From Paraburkholderia sp. BL25I1N1 (GTDB lineage Bacteria > Pseudomonadota > Gammaproteobacteria > Burkholderiales > Burkholderiaceae), in contig NZ_PVZB01000020.1 of NCBI RefSeq assembly GCF_003002025.1, positions 102,051 through 166,050 of the forward strand: a DNA stretch of 64,000 nt, in the 5' to 3' direction. The translations under genes and the position numbers were made by a program. Below are positions 18,012-26,161 of this stretch, one piece after another (position 1 is the stretch's first letter; every line of letters starts with the position of its first letter). The notes below the pieces were generated by a model. It did no database searches. It saw only the letters and a list, made by a program, of their open reading frames with translations, and was not told the DNA's origin.

Positions 18012-18818
18012 ATGACCGAATTGACTCACCGCGGCCAGAGCCTGCTGCAGGATCTCGACGGCTTTTCCATCGAGATCGACGCGGAGCGCGAGCGTGCCGA
18101 CATCGTCCTGCACCGGCCGCCGTTCAACGTGATTTCGATGCATGCGCGCGATCAGTTGCGCGCCGCCTTCGAGGCACTCGACGACGACCCGCGTGTGCGC
18201 GTGATCGTCGTGCGCGCCAAGGGGGAACACTTTTCGAGTGGCGGCGACATCAAGGGCTTTCTGGAAGCATCGCCGGAAACCGTGTCGAAGCTCGCCTGGA
18301 ATATCGCGGCGCCCGCGCGTTGTTCGAAGCCGGTGATCGCGGCCAATCGCGGCTTCTGTTTCGGCGTGGGTTTCGAACTGTCGCTCGCGTGCGATTTCCG
18401 CATTGCCACCGACACCAGTTTCTACGCGCTGCCGGAACAGAAACTCGGGCAGATTCCGGGCTCCGGCGGCTCGGCGCGGTTGCAGCAGATGGTCGGCATC
18501 GGCCGCACCAAGGACATTGTGATGCGCTCGCGCCGCATTCCGGGCAAGCAGGCTTACGAGTGGGGCATCGCGGTCGAATGCGTGGCCGACTCGGAACTCG
18601 AGGCGACGACCGACGCGCTGGTGGATGAACTGCGCGCGTTCTCACCGCTCGCGCAACGCACCGCGAAGAAGCTGCTCAACGATACCGAGGACGCGCCGCT
18701 GTCGATCGCGATCGAACTCGAAGGTCACTGCTATAGCCGGTTGCGCGCCTCGGATGATTTCCGCGAAGGCGTGGAGGCGTTTCACGGTAAGCGCAAGCCG
18801 GTGTTTCGCGGCAGTTGA
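18012..18818 (+). CDS. hmfE: Enoyl-CoA hydratase family, 2-oxoglutaroyl-CoA hydrolase
   Basis: 268 residues from the ATG at 18012, with AAGGAG at 17999-18004; an in-frame codon 36 bases upstream lies inside hmfD and lacks a ribosome site. The crotonase fold shows the oxyanion-hole segments GEHFSSGGDIKGF and FCFGVGFELSLACDF. In furan degraders this enzyme hydrolyses 2-oxoglutaroyl-CoA, formed from 5-hydroxy-2-furoyl-CoA after ring opening, to 2-oxoglutarate. The operon then has a 145-bp gap containing a repeated hairpin. Confidence 0.82.
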   Translation: MTELTHRGQSLLQDLDGFSIEIDAERERADIVLHRPPFNVISMHARDQLRAAFEALDDDPRVRVIVVRAKGEHFSSGGDIKGFLEASPETVSKLAWNIAAPARCSKPVIAANRGFCFGVGFELSLACDFRIATDTSFYALPEQKLGQIPGSGGSARLQQMVGIGRTKDIVMRSRRIPGKQAYEWGIAVECVADSELEATTDALVDELRAFSPLAQRTAKKLLNDTEDAPLSIAIELEGHCYSRLRASDDFREGVEAFHGKRKPVFRGS

Positions 18819-18851
18819 GGGGAACGTTGGGCAGCGGTGCAGGGGAAGACG

Positions 18852-18949
18852 GCTTTGCATGGGATCGGAGCAAGCGCTAAAGCGCTAACTCCGGTCGACA
18901 GCTTTGCATGGGACCGGAGTAAGCGCTAAAGCGCTAACTCCGGTCGACA
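18852..18949. repeat. 49-bp tandem duplication, each unit a hairpin
   Basis: Two head-to-tail 49-bp units (18852-18900 and 18901-18949) differ at only two positions. In the second unit, GACCGGAGT and ACTCCGGTC form perfect 9-bp arms around AGCGCT-AA-AGCGCT, so each unit can fold into a long stem. The first unit has one wobble and one mismatch in the arms. The position inside the hmf operon, just before the hmfH ribosome site, suggests an intergenic REP-like element acting on mRNA stability or partial termination. No T-run follows. Confidence 0.8.
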
Positions 18950-18963
18950 AAGGAGACAGGTGC

Positions 18964-20697
18964 ATGGAACGCTTCGATTACGTGATCGTCGGCGGCGGAT
19001 CGGCAGGGTGCGTGCTCGCGCATCGTCTGTCGGCAGTCGCGTCGCTGCGCGTCGCGCTGATCGAAGCAGGCGCGGATACGCCGCCCGGCAAGGTGCCCGC
19101 GGCGATTCTCGACAGCTATCCGATGCCGGTTTTCTGCGGCGACAAATACATCTGGCCGGAATTGAAGGCAAGCGCCACGCGCACCGCCGCGCCTCGCGTC
19201 TACGAGCAGGGCCGGGTGATGGGCGGCGGGTCGAGCATCAACGTGCAGTCAGCCAATCGCGGCCTGCCGCGCGACTACGACGACTGGGCCGCCAACGGTG
19301 CGAGCGGCTGGGCATGGCAGGACGTACTGCCGTATTTCCGCAAACTCGAACGCGATGTAGATTTTCCGGCCGGTGAGTTGCACGGCAGAGATGGCCCGGT
19401 GCCGATCCGCCGCGTTCTGCCGGCGTATTGGCCGGCGTTCTGCGACGCCTTCGCCGACGGCATGCGAAAAAATGGTTTCGCGGCCTTGCAGGATCAGAAC
19501 GCCGAGTTCGGCGACGGCTATTTTCCCGGCGCGTTTTCGAATCTCGACGACCGGCGCGTATCGACCGCAACGGCCTATCTGGACGAAGCGACGCGTCAGC
19601 GCCGCAATCTGCGCATCTATGCGGACTTGCGCGTCGAGTCGATCCTCATGGAAGGGCGTGTCGCGCGCGGCGTGGTCGCGGTAGAGCGCAGCGGCGCGCG
19701 CATCCGTTTCGACGCCAACGAAGTCATAGTGAGCGCGGGCGCGTTGCAATCTCCCGCGTTGCTGCTGCGCGCCGGCATCGGCGCGAAGGCGGAACTGGAC
19801 GCGCTCGGCATCGAGTGCAGAGTCGATCTGCCGGGCGTGGGACGCAATCTCCAGGATCATCCGTCGCTCACGTTCTGTCATTTTCTCGAACGGCGTTTTC
19901 GCATGCCGCTCTCGCGCCGTCGCGCGAGCATGACGGCCGCGCGCTTTACCTCGGGCATAGCGGGCTGCGACGAGTCCGATCTGTATCTGTCGAGTGCGAC
20001 GCGCGCCGCCTGGCATGCGCTCGGCAACCGGCTCGGCTTGTTTTTCCTCTGGTGCAACCGGCCTTATTCGCGCGGCCGCGTGCAACTCGTGTCCGCCGAT
20101 CCAGCGGTGGCGCCGCGCGTCGATCTGAATCTGCTCGACGATCCGCGCGATCTCGCGCGCCTCGTCCACGGCGTGCGGATACTCGCGAAGATCGTCGCGG
20201 CGTCGGGTCTCGGCGACAACCCGCGCGACTTTTTTCCGGCTACGTTTTCACCGCGTGTGAAAGCGCTGAGCCGCGTCGGCAAGGGCAATGCGGCGCTGAC
20301 GTCGCTGCTCGGCATGCTGCTCGATACGCCCGCGCCGTTGCGGCGGCTGCTGATCGAGCGTTTCTTCACGCGAGGCCAGCGCATGTCCGCGCTGCTGGCC
20401 GAGCCGGGCGCGCTCGAAGACTTTATCCGCGCGAATGTGTTCGGCGTCTGGCACGCCAGCGGTACTTGCCGGATGGGCGACGCGCACGACGCCACGGCGG
20501 TAACCGACACTTCGGGCCGTGTGCACGGCGCGCACGGCCTGCGGGTCGTCGACGCCTCGCTGATGCCGCGCCTGCCCTCGGCGAATACGAATATCCCGAC
20601 CATCATGATGGCCGAAAAGATTGCCGACGCGATGCTCGCGCGGCGCGAGGCCAATGCTGGATCGAAGACGGCGCCGCTCACCGCGGCCTCGCCATAA
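18964..20697 (+). CDS. hmfH: GMC-family oxidoreductase, HMF/HMF-acid oxidase
   Basis: 577 residues from the ATG at 18964, chosen because AGGAGA lies eight bases before it; the open frame upstream only translates the repeat. The FAD dinucleotide fold DYVIVGGGSAGCVLAHRLS opens the protein. The GMC signature VMGGGSSINVQSANRGLP and the C-terminal catalytic region FGVWHASGTCRMGD (active-site His) and MPRLPSANTNIPT follow. In furan pathways HmfH oxidises the hydroxymethyl and aldehyde groups to give FDCA, feeding HmfF. It is homologous to choline dehydrogenase, so the specificity is inferred from the operon. Confidence 0.85.
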   Translation: MERFDYVIVGGGSAGCVLAHRLSAVASLRVALIEAGADTPPGKVPAAILDSYPMPVFCGDKYIWPELKASATRTAAPRVYEQGRVMGGGSSINVQSANRGLPRDYDDWAANGASGWAWQDVLPYFRKLERDVDFPAGELHGRDGPVPIRRVLPAYWPAFCDAFADGMRKNGFAALQDQNAEFGDGYFPGAFSNLDDRRVSTATAYLDEATRQRRNLRIYADLRVESILMEGRVARGVVAVERSGARIRFDANEVIVSAGALQSPALLLRAGIGAKAELDALGIECRVDLPGVGRNLQDHPSLTFCHFLERRFRMPLSRRRASMTAARFTSGIAGCDESDLYLSSATRAAWHALGNRLGLFFLWCNRPYSRGRVQLVSADPAVAPRVDLNLLDDPRDLARLVHGVRILAKIVAASGLGDNPRDFFPATFSPRVKALSRVGKGNAALTSLLGMLLDTPAPLRRLLIERFFTRGQRMSALLAEPGALEDFIRANVFGVWHASGTCRMGDAHDATAVTDTSGRVHGAHGLRVVDASLMPRLPSANTNIPTIMMAEKIADAMLARREANAGSKTAPLTAASP

Positions 20698-20791
20698 GGT
20701 TTCTTAACACCACCAAGAGCACGCGCAAGAGAACGTGCCTACAAACGGGGACGATCGAGAGACGGCCCCGCTGATAGTCAAGGAGATGACG

Positions 20792-22168
20792 ATGTCTGTA
20801 GCAGCGCAAAATGGCGCCGCCTTGCCCGCGGTAGACCAGCGGCAAGTGATGGGTGCGGTAATGGCCTCGTGCCTCGGCTGGGCACTGGATCTGTTCGATC
20901 TGTTCGTATTGCTATTCGTCGCGCCGGTGGTCGGGCGGCTGTTCTTTCCGTCCGAGCATGCGATGCTCTCGCTCGCTGCGGTGTATGCGTCGTTTGCCGT
21001 GACATTGCTGATGCGCCCGCTGGGTTCGGCATGGTTCGGCTCCTACGCGGACCGCCACGGACGCAAGGGCGCGATGATCATCGCGGTGGTCGGCGTGGGG
21101 CTTTCCACGGCCGCGTTCGGCCTGCTGCCGACCGTCGCGCAGGTGGGTCTCGTCGCGCCGATCCTGTTCCTCGTGCTGCGGCTCGTGCAGGGCGTGTTCG
21201 TGGGCGGCGTGGTGGCATCGACGCATACCATCGGCACCGAATCGGTCGCGCCGAAATACCGCGGCGCGGTGTCGGGGCTGATCGGCGGCGGCGGAGCGGG
21301 GCTCGGCGCGTTGCTCGCCTCGCTCACGTATCTCGCGATGTCGGCGCTATTCCCCGGCGCGGCGTTCGAGGTGTGGGGCTGGCGCTGCATGTTTTTCACC
21401 GGCATCATCAGTTCGGTGCTCGGACTGTTCGTTTTCAGCAGTCTCGAAGAGTCGCCGCTGTGGAAAAAGCTCGCCGCAGAAAAGGCCGCCAAGGCCGCGG
21501 CACAGAAGCACGACGCGCCGGTCGAAATCGTGCGCTCACCCGTGCGCACGCTGTTTTCCCGCGACTATCGGTCGATTCTGTTCGTCAACCTGTTGCTGAC
21601 TATCGGCGGCGGCAGTGGCTATTACCTGACCTCCGGCTATCTGCCCACCTTCCTCAAGGTGGTCAGCCACGCGCCGAACGGCGCCGCGGCGGCGATCCTG
21701 CTGATCTGCAGCGTGGCGGTGGTGATCGCGTCGGTGGCGGCGGGGCATCTGAGCACTTTCATCGGCCGCAAGTCCACTTTCATCTGGCTCGGCCTTATCC
21801 GGCTCTTCGCGTTGCCCGCACTGTTCCTGCTGCTGCCCACGGCGCAAAGCGTCACCATGATCGGCGTGTATGCGGTGATTCTCAGCGCGCTCGGCAGCGC
21901 GGGCTATGCGCCGATCCTGATCTTCCTGAACGAACGGTTCCCGACCGCGATTCGAGCGACCGGCACCGGGCTTTCATGGAACATCGGCTTTGCCATTGGC
22001 GGGATGATGCCGACCGCCGTCTCGCTGGTGGCGAAAGACGCGAGCGAGTTGCCGATGACGCTGGCGATCTTCGTCGGGGCGATCAGCGTGATTTTCCTGA
22101 TCGGCGCGTTCGTCGTGCCGGAAACGCGCGGGCGGCTCGAACAGGCCGCGGCGCGCGAGCCGGTTTAG
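20792..22168 (+). CDS. hmfT1: MFS transporter of the hmf cluster
   Basis: 458 residues with twelve predicted membrane segments and the MFS signature FGSYADRHGRKGAMI after TM2, plus STFIGRKSTFIWLG in the second half. It resembles aromatic-acid/H+ symporters. The ATG at 20792 is preferred over the one at 20786 because AGGAG at 20781-20785 is six bases before it. It should import furan carboxylates, the pathway substrates. Its stop codon overlaps the end of the convergent LysR gene by four bases. Confidence 0.82.
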   Translation: MSVAAQNGAALPAVDQRQVMGAVMASCLGWALDLFDLFVLLFVAPVVGRLFFPSEHAMLSLAAVYASFAVTLLMRPLGSAWFGSYADRHGRKGAMIIAVVGVGLSTAAFGLLPTVAQVGLVAPILFLVLRLVQGVFVGGVVASTHTIGTESVAPKYRGAVSGLIGGGGAGLGALLASLTYLAMSALFPGAAFEVWGWRCMFFTGIISSVLGLFVFSSLEESPLWKKLAAEKAAKAAAQKHDAPVEIVRSPVRTLFSRDYRSILFVNLLLTIGGGSGYYLTSGYLPTFLKVVSHAPNGAAAAILLICSVAVVIASVAAGHLSTFIGRKSTFIWLGLIRLFALPALFLLLPTAQSVTMIGVYAVILSALGSAGYAPILIFLNERFPTAIRATGTGLSWNIGFAIGGMMPTAVSLVAKDASELPMTLAIFVGAISVIFLIGAFVVPETRGRLEQAAAREPV

Positions 22169-23088
22169 CTCGGGGACGGGTCGGCGGGCGCGCCCGTCGT
22201 CACGCGCCGGATCTCTTCGCCGATGATCTCGATCAGCGCGTGCGCCGCGGGCCCGATCGGCCGTTTCGGATGGCTCACGCGGATGATGTGCCGCACGATC
22301 GGCGGCGACGTGATGGTGCGCGCGCACAGCACCCCCTCGTCGACTTTGCGCTGAACCACCACGCGCGGCAGGATTGTCGCGACGCTGCTCTGTTCGACGA
22401 ACTGCACGATGGTGTTCAGCAGGTCGATCTCGAACTTCGGCTTGATGACCACGTCTTCGGCCAGCAGCGCTGCGTCCAGTACGCCGCGCAGGCCGTTGCG
22501 GCGGGTCGGCAGCACCAGCTCGATGCCGGCCAGTTGCGCGGGATCGACGGCCGGCGGCAGGTCGGGGCCGAGCGCGGCGCTCGTCACCAGCACCATCTCC
22601 TCGTCGACCAGCGGCACCACGTCGAGCGTGAGGCGCCCGCGCGGCTTGTTGATGATGGCTGCATCCAGCCGGCCCGCTTCGACCGCGTCGATCAACTGCG
22701 CGCTGAACCCGTCGGCGACCGACACTTCGACTTGCGGGAACATCGCGTTGAACCTGGCGAGCGACTCCGGCAGCACGCTTTCCGCCTCGGACGACACCAT
22801 GCCGAGCGACACTCGCCCCGTCACGATCGCGTCCTGGCGGCTCAACTGGTCGCGCGCCCGCTCGATATCGCGCATGATCGGCGTGTACAGGCGGTACATC
22901 TGGCGCGCCGCGTCGGTCGGCGTCATGCCGTGCGGGCCGCGTTCGAAGAGTTTCTGGCGCAATTCGGTTTCGAGCTTCGAAATCTGCATGCTGAGCGCGG
23001 GCTGGACGATATTGAGCCGCTTCGCCGCGCGCGTGACGGAGCCGTCTTCGAACAGCGTGATGAAATACTGGATTTGCTTGAGGTCCAT
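22165..23088 (-). CDS. hmfR2: LysR-type regulator of the hmf cluster (second copy)
   Basis: 307 residues, winged helix at the N-terminus (MDLKQIQYFITLFEDGSVTR) and LysR co-inducer domain after residue 90. It is a clear paralogue of the LysR at the other end of the operon, including the unusual stretch APAL/RLNIVQPALSMQI and the C-terminal IRVSHPKRPIGPAAHALI. It is convergent with the transporter gene and divergent from proQ. Two similar regulators around one operon suggest duplication with separate effectors or targets. Confidence 0.78.
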   Translation of the reverse strand: MDLKQIQYFITLFEDGSVTRAAKRLNIVQPALSMQISKLETELRQKLFERGPHGMTPTDAARQMYRLYTPIMRDIERARDQLSRQDAIVTGRVSLGMVSSEAESVLPESLARFNAMFPQVEVSVADGFSAQLIDAVEAGRLDAAIINKPRGRLTLDVVPLVDEEMVLVTSAALGPDLPPAVDPAQLAGIELVLPTRRNGLRGVLDAALLAEDVVIKPKFEIDLLNTIVQFVEQSSVATILPRVVVQRKVDEGVLCARTITSPPIVRHIIRVSHPKRPIGPAAHALIEIIGEEIRRVTTGAPADPSPS

Positions 23089-23256
23089 GAAACGCGGGAG
23101 CGGGTCGGAAACCGATGTAAAAAACGCGGGGAAACAGGGCGGGAAGGACCGGAAGCTCCGAGTTTAACCGTGCCGCGCCGCGCCTGCTTGCAAGCCCGCG
23201 GGGAAGCCCGCGCGGCGCGGCGTGCGCGTCGTCACGAACCTGTTTCCTTACACTGC

Positions 23257-23262
23257 TACAAT
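23257..23262 (+). promoter_or_regulatory. Possible -10 element for proQ
   Basis: TACAAT lies 28 bases upstream of the proQ ATG and is one base from the sigma70 -10 consensus. No good -35 hexamer stands at 16-18 bp, so this is a weak suggestion. Confidence 0.3.
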
Positions 23263-23289
23263 CTCGTCTTTCTCGATCGACTGTGCGCT

Positions 23290-24096
23290 ATGGGTTTCGA
23301 ACAACTCGCTGAACTGAAGAAGCAATTGGCCGCGGCTCGCCGCGAGGCTGCGCCTGCCGCGAAGTCCGGCGCCAGGCCTGCTTCGAAGGACGCGTCCAAG
23401 CCGGCCAAGGACGCTTCCAAGCCCGCTGCCAAGGACGCCGCCAAGCCGGGCGCGAGGCCTGCCCGCAAGCCCGCGCCGCCGCACCGTGCCGCGCCCGCAG
23501 CCGCATCCGACGCCAAACCGGCGGTGGAAGCGAAGCCGGTGGACCCGGTGGTGAAATCGATCGGGCGGCTGCAGAAACGCTTCCCCATTGCTTTCCCCAA
23601 GAATCCGGCGCCCAAGCTGCCGCTCAAGGTCGGTATTTTCGAAGACCTCGTGGTGCATGCCAAGGAACTGTCGTTGAGCGAAGCCGAGTTGCGCGACGCC
23701 ATCAAGACCTGGTGCCGTGGCAGCCGCTATTGGAAATGTCTCGTGGAAGGCGCGGCGCGCGTCGATCTGACGGGCGCCGAGGCGGGCAAGGTCACGGCGC
23801 AGGAAGCCGCCGGTGCGCAGCGTCTGCAGGCGCATCGCGCGGGCAGGAGCGCGGCGAAGGCGGCAGCCGCCGCGGCGAACGCAAATGCGGCCGGCGAGGC
23901 AGGCACGGAAGCGGGCGCTCAAGCCGCTGCCGAAACGCCGAATGCGCCAGCCGACACAGCCAGTGCGCCGGCCGAAGCCGCTGCGGGCTCGCAAGCCGGC
24001 GAAGCAGGCAATCCGCAGGCCGATTCGACGGCTACGCCGGTCGCCCACGAAGCGGCCGCCGAGCCGTCCGACTCGCCGGCCATCCGCGAAGCGTAA
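23290..24096 (+). CDS. proQ: ProQ/FinO-domain RNA chaperone with long disordered tails
   Basis: 268 residues. The conserved ProQ/FinO domain spans about 86-185 (IGRLQKRFPIAF, ELRDAIKTWCRGSRYWKCL, ARVDLTG). It binds structured RNAs and the 3' ends of small RNAs and mRNAs. The N-terminal tail (20-80) is a Lys/Ala/Pro/Asp region with near-repeats of KDASKPA. The C-terminal tail (185-268) is Ala/Glu/Gly-rich and acidic, so the domain is flanked by oppositely charged disordered arms. E. coli ProQ instead has a single linker and a Tudor-like domain, which is absent here. The start ATG at 23290 follows the divergent LysR region; the gene is not part of the hmf operon. Confidence 0.85.
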   Translation: MGFEQLAELKKQLAAARREAAPAAKSGARPASKDASKPAKDASKPAAKDAAKPGARPARKPAPPHRAAPAAASDAKPAVEAKPVDPVVKSIGRLQKRFPIAFPKNPAPKLPLKVGIFEDLVVHAKELSLSEAELRDAIKTWCRGSRYWKCLVEGAARVDLTGAEAGKVTAQEAAGAQRLQAHRAGRSAAKAAAAAANANAAGEAGTEAGAQAAAETPNAPADTASAPAEAAAGSQAGEAGNPQADSTATPVAHEAAAEPSDSPAIREA

Positions 24097-24101
24097 AACC
24101 C

Positions 24102-24122
24102 GCCACCCCGCCTAGGGGTGGC
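24102..24122. terminator. Bidirectional hairpin between proQ and the TAXI gene
   Basis: GCCACCCC-gccta-GGGGTGGC forms a perfect 8-bp stem. The stop codon of the convergent minus-strand gene (24112-24114) sits in its loop, so the last codons of that gene are part of the stem. No clear T-run follows on either side, so termination may be imperfect. Confidence 0.5.
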
Positions 24123-25464
24123 TGCCTTGCCGCGACGCAGCCGCCAGCCGGCTGCGCACGAAGCCGACGTGTTCGCGCAGTACATAGAACGCGTCGGCGT
24201 AAGCGAGCGGCATGCGCAGCCGATTCAACGAATCCTCGATCTGATCCAGTTCCACGAAGAGCCGCTTGCGCTCCTCGTCGGTCGAACCGATGAGCGCGCC
24301 GCGTTCAATCGCAATCAGCGAACCATAGTAGCGATAGATGCGCGAGCGCACCCGCCAGCGATACAGCGCCGGAATCAGGCGCATGGCCGGGAACAGCAGC
24401 ACGGCCATCGGCAGCAGCAGAACCAGCGTACGGTCGCCGATGCTCGCCAGCCAGAACGGCAGCGTGCGGTACAAAAAGCTCTTGCCGGTCTTGTAGTAGC
24501 GCTGCGCGTCCTCGCTAATCTGATATTCACGCGCGACCGGACTCGGAAATTCTCCCGCCCGCTGCAACAGCCCCGGCATGCCGTGCACTTCCTGCGCCGC
24601 TTCGATCAGCAGATCGGAAATGGCCGGATGCAGCGTGGTGCGCGCCACCAGTTCGCCGGTCGGGCTGATCAGATGCACCGTTTCCGGCGGAATCCGGCGC
24701 TTCAGATCCAGCACGCCGGCCGGCAGATCGATCTGGTCCAGATAGGGAAAAAGACGCGTATAGGCGCCCGCTTCGTCGAAGTTCATCACCGACACGCCGG
24801 GCACCTTGAGCAGGCGCAGCATCAGGCCGCGCGTGGCCGAGTCGCCGTTCAGGATCGCCGCGTCCACATTGCCGGCCACCAGTTGGGTGGCGGCCTGCAG
24901 GCCGTCGCTCGGCACCAGCGTGGTGTCGCCGCCCGGCTCGATGCCGTTCGCTTCCAGCAGTTTCAGCGCGAGCAGGCGCGTGCCGCTGCCTTCGCGACCC
25001 ACCGCGATGCGCTTGCCTTCCAGTTCAGAAAGCTGGCTCAAGCCCGTGCCGCGATAGAACACCACCACCGGAATATAAAAAACGCTGCCGAGCGACATCA
25101 GCGACGAGGTGTCGAGCCCGTCGGCCACGCCGCCTTGCACGAGCGCGACGTCGACGTGCTGCTTCGGGTCCAGCAGCCGTTGCAGATTCTGCACGGAGCC
25201 GTCGGACTCCAGCACGTTCAGCTTGATGCCGTTGCGGGCGAGAATTTTCCGGTACTGCTCGGCGGCGATGAAAAACGAGCTGTCGCGCGGGCCGGCGCTC
25301 AAGGTGATCGTCTTGGGCGGCGCCGGATCGATCAGCCAGACGACCAGCGTCACTGTCAAAATGATGGCCGCCGCCACGACGGCATAGAGCAGGGTATGGT
25401 CGCGCCACTCGGCATGCGGTTCTTCGCCGGGAAACTGCGGGGGACGCGGGCGCTGCGCTTTCAT
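24112..25464 (-). CDS. TAXI-family solute-binding protein with two membrane anchors
   Basis: 450 residues from the ATG at 25464; the upstream 188 codons of open frame are antisense to the DUF2946 gene and are rejected. A membrane helix at about 24-45 precedes a TAXI-type (TRAP transporter) ligand-binding domain (KTITLSAGPRDSSFFIAAEQ, GKRIAVGREGSGTRLLALKL, VDAAILNGDSATRG). Unusually, a second membrane segment (roughly 335-360, LVLLLPMAVLLFPAMRLIP) is followed by a basic, helical cytoplasmic tail of about 90 residues. No TRAP permease gene is nearby, so it may act as a sensor or adaptor rather than a transport receptor. That role is inference. Confidence 0.75.
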   Translation of the reverse strand: MKAQRPRPPQFPGEEPHAEWRDHTLLYAVVAAAIILTVTLVVWLIDPAPPKTITLSAGPRDSSFFIAAEQYRKILARNGIKLNVLESDGSVQNLQRLLDPKQHVDVALVQGGVADGLDTSSLMSLGSVFYIPVVVFYRGTGLSQLSELEGKRIAVGREGSGTRLLALKLLEANGIEPGGDTTLVPSDGLQAATQLVAGNVDAAILNGDSATRGLMLRLLKVPGVSVMNFDEAGAYTRLFPYLDQIDLPAGVLDLKRRIPPETVHLISPTGELVARTTLHPAISDLLIEAAQEVHGMPGLLQRAGEFPSPVAREYQISEDAQRYYKTGKSFLYRTLPFWLASIGDRTLVLLLPMAVLLFPAMRLIPALYRWRVRSRIYRYYGSLIAIERGALIGSTDEERKRLFVELDQIEDSLNRLRMPLAYADAFYVLREHVGFVRSRLAAASRQGSHP

Positions 25465-25593
25465 GGACACTCCATGCCGGGAGCCGGGATGATCGCATTG
25501 TCCACTGTCCGCGGCGGCCTTGCCGTCGGCAGTTTGCTCTATTGACCGTGGCATAATCCGCGACAGCTTCCCCATTGTGTCGCTGGGCGCATC

Positions 25594-26055
25594 GTGAGTC
25601 GTTTCTATCGGAACATCGGCAGTTGGCTGGGATTGTTCGCGATCCTGATGGCCACGCTCGCGCCGACGATCTCGCACACGCTCGCCGCTCGCGCCGATGA
25701 AGACGCCATGTCGGACGAGCATTGCGATATGCCGTCGATGGCGTCCATGGGGTCGATGGACTCCATGCGAAAGGACATGCCGGACGCGTCGTCGGTCGTG
25801 TCGGGCACGTCCGGTCAGGCCGCCGGCAAAGACTCCGGCCACACCGACCACACCGGCCACACCGCCATGTCCGACGGCGACGCCTGCGGTTATTGCAGCC
25901 TGCTCGCCCACATGCCGGCCGTGCCGAGCGTCGAGGCACTGTTCGTCGTTGCCGTCCGCGCTCTGCAGCACACCGTCGCGACCCGCTTCGAAAGCGTGCG
26001 CCGCGTCGAGCCCCTCACGTTCGCTCAACCTCGCGCCCCTCCGTTCGCATCCTGA
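25594..26055 (+). CDS. DUF2946-family protein, Met/His-rich
   Basis: 153 residues from a GTG. A hydrophobic N-terminal segment (about 8-32) acts as signal peptide or anchor. The central part is rich in Met, His and Asp (DEHCDMPSMASMGSMDSM, HTDHTGHTAMSDGDACGYC) and ends in a C-x2-C followed by SLLAHMPAVPS, the conserved DUF2946 core. Such Met/His clusters fit binding of copper. The next genes encode an outer-membrane protein and CopC on the same strand, supporting a copper-handling role, though the family is uncharacterised. Confidence 0.7.
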   Translation: MSRFYRNIGSWLGLFAILMATLAPTISHTLAARADEDAMSDEHCDMPSMASMGSMDSMRKDMPDASSVVSGTSGQAAGKDSGHTDHTGHTAMSDGDACGYCSLLAHMPAVPSVEALFVVAVRALQHTVATRFESVRRVEPLTFAQPRAPPFAS

Positions 26056-26161
26056 TTCGAGTCACCACGGCGCGATGCATCGACTGCATCGCGGCTGCCG
26101 CCGCACGTCCCTGTCGACTGTGCGCGCCGGCATTGTCACGACCCATGAAACAGGATGAATC

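Noticed and set aside
20869..23289. Long plus-strand frame leading into proQ
   Set aside because: It reads out of frame through hmfT1 and antisense through hmfR2; only the part from 23290 is a recognisable protein.
25465..26028. N-terminal extension of the TAXI gene
   Set aside because: It is antisense to the DUF2946 gene and has no homologous features; the ATG at 25464 gives a proper membrane-anchored start.
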